A stretch of DNA of 64,000 nt from a virus. Below are positions 44,604 to 54,324 of this stretch, one piece after another (within the stretch, counting starts at the first letter, position 1; each line of letters opens with the position of its first letter). The notes under the pieces are model-generated. The model did no database searches, had not been told where the DNA came from, and saw only the letters and a list, made by a program, of their open reading frames with translations. The stretch covers positions 1-64,000 of the IMG/VR virus record IMGVR_UViG_3300036861_000805. One strand, written 5' to 3'. The translations under genes were made by a program, and so were the position numbers.

Positions 44604-45638
44604 CTAGACAGAAACCTTCGCACCGAATTCAGCGCTGTTCACGTCACTGATTGACCACGCCCCTCCACCCGGCTTCGTCTCACGAATATCCGGGTAGTAG
44701 GAATAGCCGACGCTAAGCGCCTTGTCCGAGCTGTCAACCTCCGTTCCCGCAAGCCTTGCGACACTGACGATCGAGCGTGTGCCCGCATCTGTCTTAGCGG
44801 CGTAGGGAAGCGGTTGCACACCGAATACCGTTCCGGCAGTCGGGGTCAGATTGGTCATGGCGTAGGTGTCCTTGTCGCCAACGTCAGGAGATTCGACGTA
44901 ATCCGTGTCGCTGTTCGGCGTAGCCTCGTCGACGAGCAGGTAATTGTCCGTCGAGTTGCCATCTGATCCATCGAACTGGCTGGAATTGCCGTTGCCGTTC
45001 GGGAAGAGAGCCTCGACGCGGACGTCTCCGAGAAAGCTGTTTGTCGGCGAGCCCCCGGTGCCGTCGCAGAGATAAAGATCGTCGAAAAACCAGGTACTCT
45101 GCGCTCCCCCAGAGGATGCTCCCGCCGCATAGAGCCGGAGACGGTCGGCACTTGCGTTTGCCGCGTTCCGCGTATCTCCGGAGAAGTTGATGTCGGTGAC
45201 TCCGTTCACCTTGACGATCGCCACACCGTTGACATCATCGATAATGACCTTCATTTCTATGTAGTACCAAGTGTTCAGGGAGAGCGGAATCGTGCCGGTC
45301 GCGAGCACAGTTCCGTTCCGCGTTGCTTGGAGGAAGGTTCCGTTGAAGCGGAGATCGACGTGGAGTGTGCCGCCGTCGAAGAAGCCGAACAGTCCGCCAG
45401 GGTTGGTGCCCGGCGAGCCGAAGTCGGAAGACGTAAGCGCCGCGCCGACGATCCAGGTCGCTTGCGCGTTGAGGACTTTGATGAGACTCCCGTTGCTCTG
45501 TAGCTGCAGTCGGCTACCGCCAAGTCGTCCCGCTCCGACTACTGCCGGGGCTCCGCCGGAGGTACCCGCAGAAGTCCATTTCTGTGCGAGTTGAGCGGTC
45601 GCATAATGATCCCACCCGTCGATAAAACGAAGCGCCAT
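44604..45638 (-). CDS. LamG/concanavalin-like tail protein
   Basis: 344 residues. MALRFIDGWDHYATAQLAQK opens a beta-sandwich of the lectin type (VDLRFNGTFLQATRNGTVLA; NTWYYIEMKVIIDDVNGVAI; IVKVNGVTDINFSG; TWFFDDLYLCDGTGGSP), a pattern seen in phage fibre and carbohydrate-binding proteins. Placed between a collagen-like fibre and other virion proteins; host-glycan recognition is a reasonable guess. Confidence 0.7.
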   Translation of the reverse strand: MALRFIDGWDHYATAQLAQKWTSAGTSGGAPAVVGAGRLGGSRLQLQSNGSLIKVLNAQATWIVGAALTSSDFGSPGTNPGGLFGFFDGGTLHVDLRFNGTFLQATRNGTVLATGTIPLSLNTWYYIEMKVIIDDVNGVAIVKVNGVTDINFSGDTRNAANASADRLRLYAAGASSGGAQSTWFFDDLYLCDGTGGSPTNSFLGDVRVEALFPNGNGNSSQFDGSDGNSTDNYLLVDEATPNSDTDYVESPDVGDKDTYAMTNLTPTAGTVFGVQPLPYAAKTDAGTRSIVSVARLAGTEVDSSDKALSVGYSYYPDIRETKPGGGAWSISDVNSAEFGAKVSV

Positions 45639-45641
45639 TTA

Positions 45642-47261
45642 TCAGCTCCTTTGCACCGTAAGCGAAACCGTAACGCGGGTAATGGTCGTCACCGAATCGA
45701 CATTGAAGCCGAGAATGTCGCCGGCGGTGATGCTCGTAGTCCAGCCGGAGAGAGTCGTGTCCTGTGATTTCGTCGCCGAGGAGATGGTGGGTGGCGTCGC
45801 TGAGGTAATCGAGTCCGGGTCCGTTGGAGGATAGTTAGCGTAAGTGTCTTTCCAGATATCGATGACGATGCTCCCACTCTGGTCAGCGAACAGCCGCGCA
45901 GCGGTAATCGTGCAGTTGAAGGGCACTTCCAGATATCCCTTCTGGCCCGTCGTAATCACTACCCCGCCGCCGTCGATGACGAACTCGATGGCCAGAACCG
46001 TTCCGCCAGGGCCTGTCGCGCCAGTAGCTCCGTTCGCTCCAGTCGCTCCCTGTGCCCCGGTCGCTCCAGCGCTTCCGGCCGTACCGGTGGCGCCGGTAGC
46101 TCCCGGCACTCCGGGAGCGAAGGCGACGACGGTGTCGCCGAGCGCAGTCGAGAGCGCGATACCCGAATCGTCGATGTAGGTGACGTGGATGCGGCGGTAG
46201 CCGGAGACAGTGTCGATGGCGTCGATGCGGTAGACGACCCAGCGCGTCGGGTCCGTCTCGCTGAGGATCTTCAGATAGCCCGGGACGGTCGCAAAGAGGT
46301 CGAGCCACGCGGTAACGTCGCTGCCCCACGTGTCGAGCAGGTCTATATACAGCTCCGTGACTGCGGAATAGGTCGCGCTGTTGAAGCGCAGGTTCCCGGA
46401 ACCGGGATCCGCGTCAGTCGTGGAGGAGTCGTCGAAGTTGAACTCGAAGGCGTCTGAACCAAGCGCGCCCTGCGCGCCGGTCGCTCCGGTGGCCCCGCCT
46501 GGCGAGCCAGTCGCCCCTGTCGCGCCAGAATCGCCGTCCGAGCCGTCAATGCCCGCCAAGCCAGTCGCTCCAGTTGCCCCGTCAGGAGGGCCTGCTGGCC
46601 CCGTAGCACCCGTGGCACCCGCTCCGGTCGCTCCGGTTGCGCCTGTGGCTCCCGTGGCTCCTGCGACGCCCGTAGGCCCCGTAGCACCGCCTGGCGAGCC
46701 CGCCGCTCCGGTAGCACCTGTCGCTCCGATGCCGGTCGCGCCAGTGAAACCGCGCACGCCAGTTGCGCCGGTAGCGCCACTTGCACCCGTGTAGCCGCGA
46801 GGCCCGGCGCTTCCCGCCGGGCCTGCCGGGCCCGTTGCACCCGCACTGCCCGAGGCGGGCCAGTAGATGCGCACCTCCCCGTCGTCGTAGTCGATCGTGA
46901 CCCGGCCAACCTGGAACTCAGACGTTGCCGGATCCCAGACGTCAACGAGGAAGGAGACGTTGTGTGGAGGTCGGAAGGTGGGTTCGACTCCCACGACGTC
47001 GGGCAGGATGCAAGCAACTGTTCCCGAGACTCCGGGGATAAGTGTGCCCTTGAACTCGAGCGAGTTGTCCGCATGCAGCCGGTACTGAAAATCTCCGAGG
47101 GAGAGCTCGGGATGCGTGTCGGAGGGCTGCGTCCACGTTCCGAGCAGCGTGGGCGTATTCCAGCGACCGGCGAGCGGCCGGCGCTCCTGTCTCGTTACTC
47201 GCTGATCGACGTATCGCTGACGGCGTTCCGGGTCGTTCTCGTCGTAGACCGGGCGACTCAT
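45642..47261 (-). CDS. collagen-like tail fibre
   Basis: 539 residues. An N-terminal domain (about 1-145) is followed by about 110 residues of G-x-T/G-A-T triplets ([16 protein letters not shown], repeated), a non-collagenous insert (about 255-370, [20 protein letters not shown]), a second short collagen stretch, then a beta-rich C-terminal domain ([20 protein letters not shown]). Trimeric triple-helix fibre with globular tips; the tips are likely receptor-binding. Possible target of the neighbouring glycosyltransferase. Confidence 0.8.
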   Translation of the reverse strand: MSRPVYDENDPERRQRYVDQRVTRQERRPLAGRWNTPTLLGTWTQPSDTHPELSLGDFQYRLHADNSLEFKGTLIPGVSGTVACILPDVVGVEPTFRPPHNVSFLVDVWDPATSEFQVGRVTIDYDDGEVRIYWPASGSAGATGPAGPAGSAGPRGYTGASGATGATGVRGFTGATGIGATGATGAAGSPGGATGPTGVAGATGATGATGATGAGATGATGPAGPPDGATGATGLAGIDGSDGDSGATGATGSPGGATGATGAQGALGSDAFEFNFDDSSTTDADPGSGNLRFNSATYSAVTELYIDLLDTWGSDVTAWLDLFATVPGYLKILSETDPTRWVVYRIDAIDTVSGYRRIHVTYIDDSGIALSTALGDTVVAFAPGVPGATGATGTAGSAGATGAQGATGANGATGATGPGGTVLAIEFVIDGGGVVITTGQKGYLEVPFNCTITAARLFADQSGSIVIDIWKDTYANYPPTDPDSITSATPPTISSATKSQDTTLSGWTTSITAGDILGFNVDSVTTITRVTVSLTVQRS

Positions 47262-48569
47262 CTAAATTGAATCCTGGTCGGGGGACGTCTCGAACTCACC
47301 AAGCGTCTCGACATCGTCGTCGTCGACGTCCACCGTGTATCCGTAGATGCGCATGCCGCCGGACTCTGTCATGCGGCTCTTCTGACCCATGTTTACGGTC
47401 ACGAGATCGCCGACGTCGAAGTCTCCGGGAAGGAAGATGTCCATGCCCGCGGGCACCGTCGTGAACTGGCTCTTGCGCACGGGCGTGATGTAGAGCATCT
47501 CGCGCGGCTTCGCCCGCAACAGGCTCTCCACCTGCCACTGGCGTACGAACAGAGGATAGGCCGAATCCTCGGAGCCGAAGTTGTCGTAGACGTTGATCAG
47601 CATGAAGACGCCGATTTCGCTGCGGGAGGTCCAGATGAGGTTTCCAAGCGGACCGACGACGGGATACACGCGACCACCGGGAGGGTTGAAGGCGGCAGTG
47701 ATGAGGTCTGGATGATCTGCCGTCACGTTTGCTCGCCAGTGCTGCTGATCCATGCGCTGGCCGAGGAAGTACCAGAGCTTGGTCGCGATCGAGCTCATGT
47801 CCTCGGAGCGACGGAAGCGCGAGATGTTGTCCGCATCCGCCTCGATGCCGTAGTCGAAGTGCACGCTCGAGGTGCGATCGGTGCCGAAATCGCCGTTGTA
47901 GCAGTGCACGATTCCCATGTTCTGAAAGCCTTCGGCTCCGATTCCTCCCACGACCGGCTCGATGTAGATGTCGAGCTCTCCGCTGTTGGTCAGAAGGGTC
48001 GCCACCTCAGCGATCGACATGGGAAAGTCTGTGGGCGCACCCCGGAGATCCGCCCCTCCTGTCGCGTAGGTCGAGGCTGCGAGATCTAGGAAGAGTTGCC
48101 CCTCCGCATCGTCGGGGATCTCCGCGGGGTTTTCCGAGGCGAGGAGGATCTCCTCCATGATCTGCGGCCCTGTCTGGTTGCGGACGATGAACTGCGGGTC
48201 CGAGAAGTCCCCGACCGTGTGCCCGGGAGAAGCGACGCCGTCACGCGCCGGGCGGTAGGGCCAGACCCTCATCGGATCGTAGGACGTGACGCGTGTATAG
48301 GCGATGTCCTCATCCCCTTCGTCCTCCACGATCCAGCAGAGGCCGTGGTGGAAGAGCCCCATGGAATCGAGGTTGAACTCGATCTGGCGATAGCCCGCAC
48401 AGATCAGCGGGCGGCCGTCATCCTGAGTCTCGCCTGCGATCGAGGAAGGAATGCGGAAGGTGCAGGAGCTGGGTCGACTCAGCCGGCGCCTGCCCTGTTT
48501 GTCGAAAGCGTAGGTGTAGATGTCTCCCAGCGAGGTGCCATCTCGCTTCCTAACGACGAGCGAGCCCAT
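47262..48569 (-). CDS. minor tail protein (Gp37-like)
   Basis: 435 residues from ATG 48569. MGSLVVRKRDGTSLGDIYTY, LICAGYRQIEFNLDSMGLFH, VTSYDPMRVWPYRPARD and ADNISRFRRSEDMSSIATKL give the pattern of a family of actinophage minor tail proteins typified by a siphovirus Gp37. Position two genes after the tape measure fits a tail-tip protein. Confidence 0.65.
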   Translation of the reverse strand: MGSLVVRKRDGTSLGDIYTYAFDKQGRRRLSRPSSCTFRIPSSIAGETQDDGRPLICAGYRQIEFNLDSMGLFHHGLCWIVEDEGDEDIAYTRVTSYDPMRVWPYRPARDGVASPGHTVGDFSDPQFIVRNQTGPQIMEEILLASENPAEIPDDAEGQLFLDLAASTYATGGADLRGAPTDFPMSIAEVATLLTNSGELDIYIEPVVGGIGAEGFQNMGIVHCYNGDFGTDRTSSVHFDYGIEADADNISRFRRSEDMSSIATKLWYFLGQRMDQQHWRANVTADHPDLITAAFNPPGGRVYPVVGPLGNLIWTSRSEIGVFMLINVYDNFGSEDSAYPLFVRQWQVESLLRAKPREMLYITPVRKSQFTTVPAGMDIFLPGDFDVGDLVTVNMGQKSRMTESGGMRIYGYTVDVDDDDVETLGEFETSPDQDSI

Positions 48570-49081
48570 TAGACGGGGAAGCTGCCCGAAGGTGGATAGG
48601 TGACGTAATCCGGATCGGCCGCAATCAGCCCGAAGTTGAAGAGTCGCCACTGGATCCCGGTGAAGCCGACGGGGGGATCGTGGGCGCGCACGATGAGCTG
48701 GTGCTCGCTGAGACCTCGCGGCGTCCAGGTGAGGGTCCCGTCCGCGCGCTCGATGGACTTGAGCGCCGCCTTCAGATACTGCTCCATGAGATTGCGCGCG
48801 ATTCCCGTGGCGTTCGAGTTCGAGTTGCGCGTCGATCGGATGATGATGACGCCGGGGATCGTCAGTACACGAGGGCCCTCAAGGCGACCGTGCACAAGGC
48901 CTCCGTCTGTATTCGGACGGTTGTCCGTCGGGATCCGCAAGGGGGCGCCATCGAGCCCGTCGATCTCATCCCCGATATAGAACTCGTCCTCGCCGTAGGA
49001 GTTGAAGCGATCGAGACCCGTGTGGTTGAAGGTGATCGTTCCCCAAGGGGTGTCGAGCACATACGGAACGGTGACGTCCAT
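48569..49081 (-). CDS. distal tail protein candidate
   Basis: 170 residues. MDVTVPYVLDTPWGTITFNH, IEDG-like loops (GEDEFYIGDEIDGLDGAPLR), ARNLMEQYLKAALKSIERAD and HQLIVRAHDPPVGFTGIQWR resemble distal-tail (Dit-like) domains. It is immediately downstream of the tape measure, the usual position of Dit. Confidence 0.65.
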   Translation of the reverse strand: MDVTVPYVLDTPWGTITFNHTGLDRFNSYGEDEFYIGDEIDGLDGAPLRIPTDNRPNTDGGLVHGRLEGPRVLTIPGVIIIRSTRNSNSNATGIARNLMEQYLKAALKSIERADGTLTWTPRGLSEHQLIVRAHDPPVGFTGIQWRLFNFGLIAADPDYVTYPPSGSFPV

Positions 49082-49084
49082 CTC

Positions 49085-52000
49085 TTACTCCGTGTCCATG
49101 AAGGCGCTCGAAGCTCGCTCGGAGCGACGCGCCTCCGGATGACCCGCACGACGGTTCAAAAGCATGAGCTGGTGCACCATCTGCACCATCAGGGTGATCA
49201 TGCGGGAGGCCTGCGCATGCGAGGAGCCGCGCTCCTGGACTGCAGCTCTCGCAGCCTGATCTTGCAGTGCATTCGTAGGAAGCTTGGCGGCCGCGCCCGC
49301 CATTCGCTCCTGAATGAAATGCTGCGCCGCGATGCCCGAGATCCCAGCCGCCGTGGCTGAGCTAGGTGAAGGAGCCGTCCCGCGCAGGCCGGTACTTGCT
49401 GAGGAGGTGCCGCCAACTGTTCCCGAAAGCGCCTGAGCGGGGAGCAGATTCCCGAGAAGCGTCGCGGCGAATCCCTGTTGTGTCGTCAGGAACTCAAAGG
49501 CCATGGCCCTGAACTCCTCCTTGACCTTCTTCTGCTCGTCCCGCAGGTCCTTCAGCTCCTTCTGCGCCTGACGCAGGGCGAGGATCCAGCGCTTGCGCTC
49601 GAGGCTTCCCGCCCGCGTGGCCTTGATCCGCCCGCGGTAGAAATCGATCTCGGCCTTCAGGGCGCGAGCCAGCGCAGCCTTATTGCCGGTGGTCTCCGCG
49701 ATCTGAACGTCGAGCTCGAGTGATTCCTGCTCACGTTCGAGGGCGGCCCTGCGCTTCTCGCGTGCAGCCTCGTTCTGCTGGCGGATGAGATCCGCGCGTC
49801 GCGCCCTCTCGTCGTTTAGCTGGCGAGTGAGATCGAGGATGACCTCATTGGCAGTCTTCGCATCCCGAATCCGCTTCTTTGCCTCCCGAATCTCAGACTG
49901 ATAGAGCTTGATCAGCGCGTTCGAGAGGTCGAGGTCGTCGGAGAGCTTCTTCGAGGCTTCGATCTTTGCCTTGTTGAGAGTGAGCCTCGTTTCGGCGCGT
50001 GCGAAGGAGTCGATGACGGCCTGGTCGTGCTTGTTGTTGGCCTGGATGATCTTGTTCTTCGCCGTCTCCGCGTCGCGCGCAGCCCGCTCTCTCGCCTGTG
50101 CACGATCATCCAGGATCCCGGTGATTTCGTCGTCCGTCTTCTTGAGCGCATCCGCAGCATTCCGGATCTTGTTCCCTTGCTCTCTGCTGATCCTCCCCGC
50201 CTCCGTTGCGGCTCTCACATCTTCAGCGGTCGCGCTCGGAGGAAGCCCGGCGCCTACAAGAAGTGCAGCAAGTCTCCTCTGCTGTCTTTCGCGTCTTGTT
50301 CTAAGGAGCGCGAGACGTCCGGCTTCATCTCCCCTGGCCTCTGCGATCGCAAGTGCCGTATCGAGCCCGGTTGTAAGTGCTGCTCCGATATCTTCGCCAG
50401 CGGTCTCGGCAGTTGGCTTCGTCGCGTTGGCGAGGTTCGTCAGTAACTCGTTGGTGGTGTCAACGAGATCAGGAAAGGCCGCCCTAAAGGAATCATCGAT
50501 TCCCTTGACGACTCCCTTACCGATGTCCTCGCCTGCCTTCGGTGCTGTGAGCGCGGCGGCGCGCAGCGCGCTCACCATGTCGAGGAGCTTTTCCCGGAGA
50601 GAAGCTGCACTTGGATTGCTGCGATCGAGACCCGCTGCGAGTTTCTGGATCGCGTCCGCCGATCTCTCGAAGGATTCTGCAGTACCTCGTTCTGCCGGAA
50701 GGGCTCTGACGATCTTCTCCACCCCAAGCACGGCATCCTCGAGATTCCCGTCAAGATCTCGCACGGAAGCGCCCATTCGACCGAGGCCTGCTACTCCGAG
50801 GTCGGAGAGACTGATAAATCTCTTTTTCAGCTCTTCGGTCTGCTGTTCGAGACCCTCGAACAACTGCTGCCGGGGGATCTCCAAAGCGACCGGGATCCTG
50901 ATGTCGGGAACGCTGGCTCCGGCCTGTAGTTGCTCGATGACCCCCTGGATATCTCGCGCCAACTGCTGCGCTGCGGGGCTTCCCTTTTCGAGCTCCGTGA
51001 CGATCTTCTGCAGTCCGACTACGGTCTCGTTGAGCCCGACTATCGGTGCACCCTGACCAAAGGGAACATTCTGAGCCTTCTGCAATTCGAGAATGAGGAG
51101 AGCAACTTCCTGACGAGCACTTTCGGCGCTCACTTCCACAGGCTCGAAAAGATCGCGAAGACCAGCGATGGCGAGTCTCGGGATAAGGCCGCCAGAAGCG
51201 GCTGTCTTGAGACTTTCTCGTATGCCTGTCCCGATTCCTTCGCCTAGGAACCCGAGGCCAAGATCGTCGAGGGTTCGGTTGAGATCGCCGAGCACCCCGA
51301 TCCCCTCGTTGGCCGTCGAGATCAGCTCGCTGAGGCCTTCGATGAATCCACCGAGCGGGCCCAAGGTGACGTTTCCGAGATTGACCCCGAGTGTCGCGAG
51401 GCTGTTCTTCAGGGCTTCGAGCTTGCCGTTGAAGCCGGCGGTCTGCGCCCCAGCCAATTCCTGCGCGGCGCCGGCGCGGTTGACTGCCTCGATTTCTTCC
51501 TGCAACTCCTGGGCTGTGACTCGACCGAGAATCCCCTGCGCGACGATCGAACGGGTTGTGAAGATCGTCCCCAGTGCACGGCGCCTCTCGGCTGCACCGA
51601 GACGGTCCGTGGCCTCCTGGATTTGACGGAAGATATTGATGTTCAGGCGCCCAGCGGAGTCAAGAACACGAACCGATGCGCCGCTCTCGAGGCGCAGTTT
51701 TTCGAGTACCGCTCGTGCCTTGTCCGCGGGATTGAGGAGACGCAGCATTGCATTGCGCAGCGTCGTACCAGCTTCGCCACCCTGGCGACCTGCACGAGCC
51801 ATTTCTGTGATGAAGGCCACGAGTTCGTCGATCCCGACCCCGGCGATGCGGGCGACGGCCGCAGAGTTCTCAAGTGCCTCGCCCATTTCGGTGATGCCGC
51901 CCTGCGCTTCTTTGGAAGCATTCGCGAGCAGATCGGCGACATGAATCGCCTCGGTCCCGGATTTTCCGAACGCGTTGAGGGCGGAAGCGACAAGATTTGC

Positions 52001-53455
52001 TGCCTGGGCCTGGTCGATCTCTCCAGCCGTCGCGAGCTGAAGTGTGCCTCTCGCCGCCGCAATAGAGTTTTCGACAGAGAGGCCCGCTTTGGAGAGCTCC
52101 GTCATGGCAGTTGCCGCGTCTCCTGCGTTGACGGCCGGGAGCGTGATGTCTGCACCAAGGGCGACTGCTTGCGCGCGCACACGCTCCATCTCGTCGGCGG
52201 TCGCTTCAGCAGTGACGCGGAACACGTTCAGCTGCTGCTCGAGGTTCGCAGCCGAGCCGACAGCCTTCACGAAGCCGATCGCCGCAGCCGTACCCACGAG
52301 GAAGGGACCACTCGCCGCCAGAACTGCTCCTCGCAGGCCAAGCGTGCCAAGCGAGGCGGCAAGGGCTCCCTTGGCGAGCTGGCGATCTTGGCGGATCCGC
52401 TCATTCAGTGGGCCGAGACCTCTGAGGCGCTCAACAGTCAGGGCCCGCTCGGCCTGCACTTGCTGAAGAAGCGCGGCGTTAGTAGCTTCGAGTTCTGCGG
52501 CTTCCTGCGCCATGACGGTGTTGCCGAGACGTTCAGCCGCGATACGAATCTCCTTCGCCTCGGCGACGGCGGCCTCCAAGGCTCGCTCTGCCTGCAGCTG
52601 CGCGTTGTTCACGGCACGTACTTCCGCGACTTTACGAAGCGACGCCGTTTCGACTCCCGTCGCCGCAGCGGCTGTGCTCGTCGCATCGGCACTTGCGATC
52701 TTCAGTGCGGCATGTCGTGCCTCCGTACGATCTGCAAGCTGCGTCGTTTCGATGCGTTCGAGCTGAGCGGCAAGAGCCTGTCTATCTGTCGCTAGACCCT
52801 CTTGGATCGTGGCCTGACGACGAGCTTCGGCTTCATTCCCGGCATCGAGCGCAGCTTTCCGACGTACCTCGGCGCTGAGTTCCGCGGCGCTCGCCTGGGC
52901 AAGTCCGGCCGCGGATGTCTTCCTGGCGCTTTCGAGCGCGACGGCTCGTTCGTCGGCCGTGGTAACTGATCCCAGAGCGGTTGCATATGCGCGCTCGGAG
53001 GCAATGAGGGCGGCCTGTGTTCCTTGCCGTGCCCTCTGAACATCGCGCAGGATTCGTTCCTCTTCGCTCAGCTTTGCCGCAGCAGCGGCAGCAGCTGGCC
53101 CGGCAGCTCCCGCCGCCGCGGCAGCTGCGCTGACACCCGCAGCCTGCCTTGCCGCAGCAGCCTGCGTGACACCGACGGGAGTGACCTTGACGGGAATCTC
53201 GAGTCCGGCCAGCTGCTCGCGCAACTTGGTGCGGAAACCAGTAACGTCCGGACGAACGGGGACGTCGAAGGCAGCCCGTCCGATCTCCCGCTTCAGCTGC
53301 CGCCGAAAGGCTTGCAGCTCGAGCTTGACGGGGATCTTGAAAACGCCCGCCCGCTTGATCGCACTGTTGACATCAGCCTTTAGCTGCTCGCGGAAGGTGC
53401 TCGCGTCCGGCTTGAGCTTGACCCTGGCGGTCGCGAAATATTCCGTGTTACCCAC
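49085..53455 (-). CDS. tape measure protein
   Basis: 1456 residues from GTG 53455. Coiled-coil Ala/Glu/Arg-rich N-terminal third, hydrophobic segment (GALAASLGTLGLRGAVLAAS), then the TP901-type core (GVGIDELVAFITEMARAGRQ with GTTLRNAMLRLLNPADKARA). Several further helical domains and a C-terminal coiled coil (KRRAALEREQESLELDVQIA) follow. It sets tail length; by the usual 1.5 A per residue rule the tail would be about 0.2 micrometres. It carries palindrome site 15. Preceded by the G/GT chaperones. Confidence 0.92.
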   Translation of the reverse strand: MGNTEYFATARVKLKPDASTFREQLKADVNSAIKRAGVFKIPVKLELQAFRRQLKREIGRAAFDVPVRPDVTGFRTKLREQLAGLEIPVKVTPVGVTQAAAARQAAGVSAAAAAAGAAGPAAAAAAAKLSEEERILRDVQRARQGTQAALIASERAYATALGSVTTADERAVALESARKTSAAGLAQASAAELSAEVRRKAALDAGNEAEARRQATIQEGLATDRQALAAQLERIETTQLADRTEARHAALKIASADATSTAAAATGVETASLRKVAEVRAVNNAQLQAERALEAAVAEAKEIRIAAERLGNTVMAQEAAELEATNAALLQQVQAERALTVERLRGLGPLNERIRQDRQLAKGALAASLGTLGLRGAVLAASGPFLVGTAAAIGFVKAVGSAANLEQQLNVFRVTAEATADEMERVRAQAVALGADITLPAVNAGDAATAMTELSKAGLSVENSIAAARGTLQLATAGEIDQAQAANLVASALNAFGKSGTEAIHVADLLANASKEAQGGITEMGEALENSAAVARIAGVGIDELVAFITEMARAGRQGGEAGTTLRNAMLRLLNPADKARAVLEKLRLESGASVRVLDSAGRLNINIFRQIQEATDRLGAAERRRALGTIFTTRSIVAQGILGRVTAQELQEEIEAVNRAGAAQELAGAQTAGFNGKLEALKNSLATLGVNLGNVTLGPLGGFIEGLSELISTANEGIGVLGDLNRTLDDLGLGFLGEGIGTGIRESLKTAASGGLIPRLAIAGLRDLFEPVEVSAESARQEVALLILELQKAQNVPFGQGAPIVGLNETVVGLQKIVTELEKGSPAAQQLARDIQGVIEQLQAGASVPDIRIPVALEIPRQQLFEGLEQQTEELKKRFISLSDLGVAGLGRMGASVRDLDGNLEDAVLGVEKIVRALPAERGTAESFERSADAIQKLAAGLDRSNPSAASLREKLLDMVSALRAAALTAPKAGEDIGKGVVKGIDDSFRAAFPDLVDTTNELLTNLANATKPTAETAGEDIGAALTTGLDTALAIAEARGDEAGRLALLRTRRERQQRRLAALLVGAGLPPSATAEDVRAATEAGRISREQGNKIRNAADALKKTDDEITGILDDRAQARERAARDAETAKNKIIQANNKHDQAVIDSFARAETRLTLNKAKIEASKKLSDDLDLSNALIKLYQSEIREAKKRIRDAKTANEVILDLTRQLNDERARRADLIRQQNEAAREKRRAALEREQESLELDVQIAETTGNKAALARALKAEIDFYRGRIKATRAGSLERKRWILALRQAQKELKDLRDEQKKVKEEFRAMAFEFLTTQQGFAATLLGNLLPAQALSGTVGGTSSASTGLRGTAPSPSSATAAGISGIAAQHFIQERMAGAAAKLPTNALQDQAARAAVQERGSSHAQASRMITLMVQMVHQLMLLNRRAGHPEARRSERASSAFMDTE
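49891..49903. promoter_or_regulatory. dispersed palindrome, site 15
   Basis: TCTCAG-A-CTGATA inside the tape-measure gene; one mismatch. The only member deep inside the late operon. Confidence 0.5.
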
Positions 53456-53897
53456 GCTCGAAGCTCCTCAGGCCTCCGCCACTCATGCCAGACATGCGAG
53501 CTTCGAGCCAAGAGAGCGCGCGATTGTTCATGGCGACGATGTCTTCCTCGGACATCTCCTCGGCCGGTCTCTGGCCCTCGTTCTGTCTGCGAGGGCGAGC
53601 CGCGACAGAACGCTCTCCCTCAAGATCAGGAGGTGGCTCAGAGCTTGGATCGTAGCCTTCGGCCCAGAAGCGGGCCGCGTGAATCGCATCCTCGAGCGAG
53701 AGTCCAGAGATGTTGATGCCGCCAACCTGCCGGGAACGCTGAAGTTCCTTGACGAGCGCTGCGTATGCCAGATTGAGCCACTCGCGGAGGGAAAGGGCAT
53801 TCGGATCCCCCCCTGCGAGCGTTACGCTACCTGCGAGATAGGTGCGGATTCCCCAGGCCCAGCTTCCGAGGGCTCTGGCGTACGCGTAGGGCGCTCG
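53448..53897 (-). CDS. tail assembly chaperone, T part (frameshift product)
   Basis: A minus-strand frame in the -1 register relative to chaperone G reads PRAPYAYARALGSWAWGIRT, SVTLAGGDPNALSLREWLNL, AYAALVKELQRS. It ends GGGLRSFERG just inside the tape-measure start. It has no ATG/GTG/TTG start, so it is reachable only by frameshifting from G. A C4 run at 53897-53900 (codon CCC) permits a perfect -1 slip of the P-site tRNA and is my preferred site. G plus T would give about 295 residues. Confidence 0.65.
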   Translation of the reverse strand, partial: RAPYAYARALGSWAWGIRTYLAGSVTLAGGDPNALSLREWLNLAYAALVKELQRSRQVGGINISGLSLEDAIHAARFWAEGYDPSSEPPPDLEGERSVAARPRRQNEGQRPAEEMSEEDIVAMNNRALSWLEARMSGMSGGGLRSFERG

Positions 53898-54310
53898 GGG
53901 ATCTGGACCTCCTGCAGCCAGACGAGAAGCAACTGCAGCTGCTCAATCGAGATGTGTTTGTCCTTGTCCTCGATGATTTCGGTGAAGCGTGCGCTGTCCG
54001 AGGATTCGATGAGCATCTTGACTCGCTTGACGACGTATTCGAAGCTCTCGATGACCGTCCCACGATCCTCGAGCACGACCGTTTCCGGATCTTCGCCCTT
54101 CGCGGCTGCAGCAGCCTTGAGCTTCGCAAGCTCGGCGTCTCGCTTGCGCTGCTCCTCTTCTTGCTCCGACTGCTGCTTGTCGAGAAATTCGCCCCAAACC
54201 CGCCAGTGCATCTGCACCCAGTGAAAGCGCTGCCCACCCAGAATAAAGTCCCGCGGCGCCGTGAAGACTTCGTCGAAGTTCGGCGCCTCAGCGGTCTCAA
54301 CCTGTGACAC
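53822..54310 (-). CDS. tail assembly chaperone G
   Basis: 162 residues from GTG 54310 (SD GAGGGTAAG). MSQVETAEAPNFDEVFTAPR, FILGGQRFHWVQMHWRVWGE, and a long charged helical middle with KAAAAAKGEDPETVVLED. Ends PGESAPISQVA. Position directly upstream of the tape measure and the overlapping -1 frame identify it as the G protein of a G/GT pair. The longer upstream start is not used. Confidence 0.75.
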   Translation of the reverse strand: MSQVETAEAPNFDEVFTAPRDFILGGQRFHWVQMHWRVWGEFLDKQQSEQEEEQRKRDAELAKLKAAAAAKGEDPETVVLEDRGTVIESFEYVVKRVKMLIESSDSARFTEIIEDKDKHISIEQLQLLLVWLQEVQIPERPTRTPEPSEAGPGESAPISQVA

Positions 54311-54324
54311 TCTTACCCTCCTCG

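Noticed and set aside
53528-53800. 90-residue ORF in the chaperone T region
   Set aside because: Its composition is Ser/Arg-rich and the -1 frame over the same bases gives a clearly better T-type protein.
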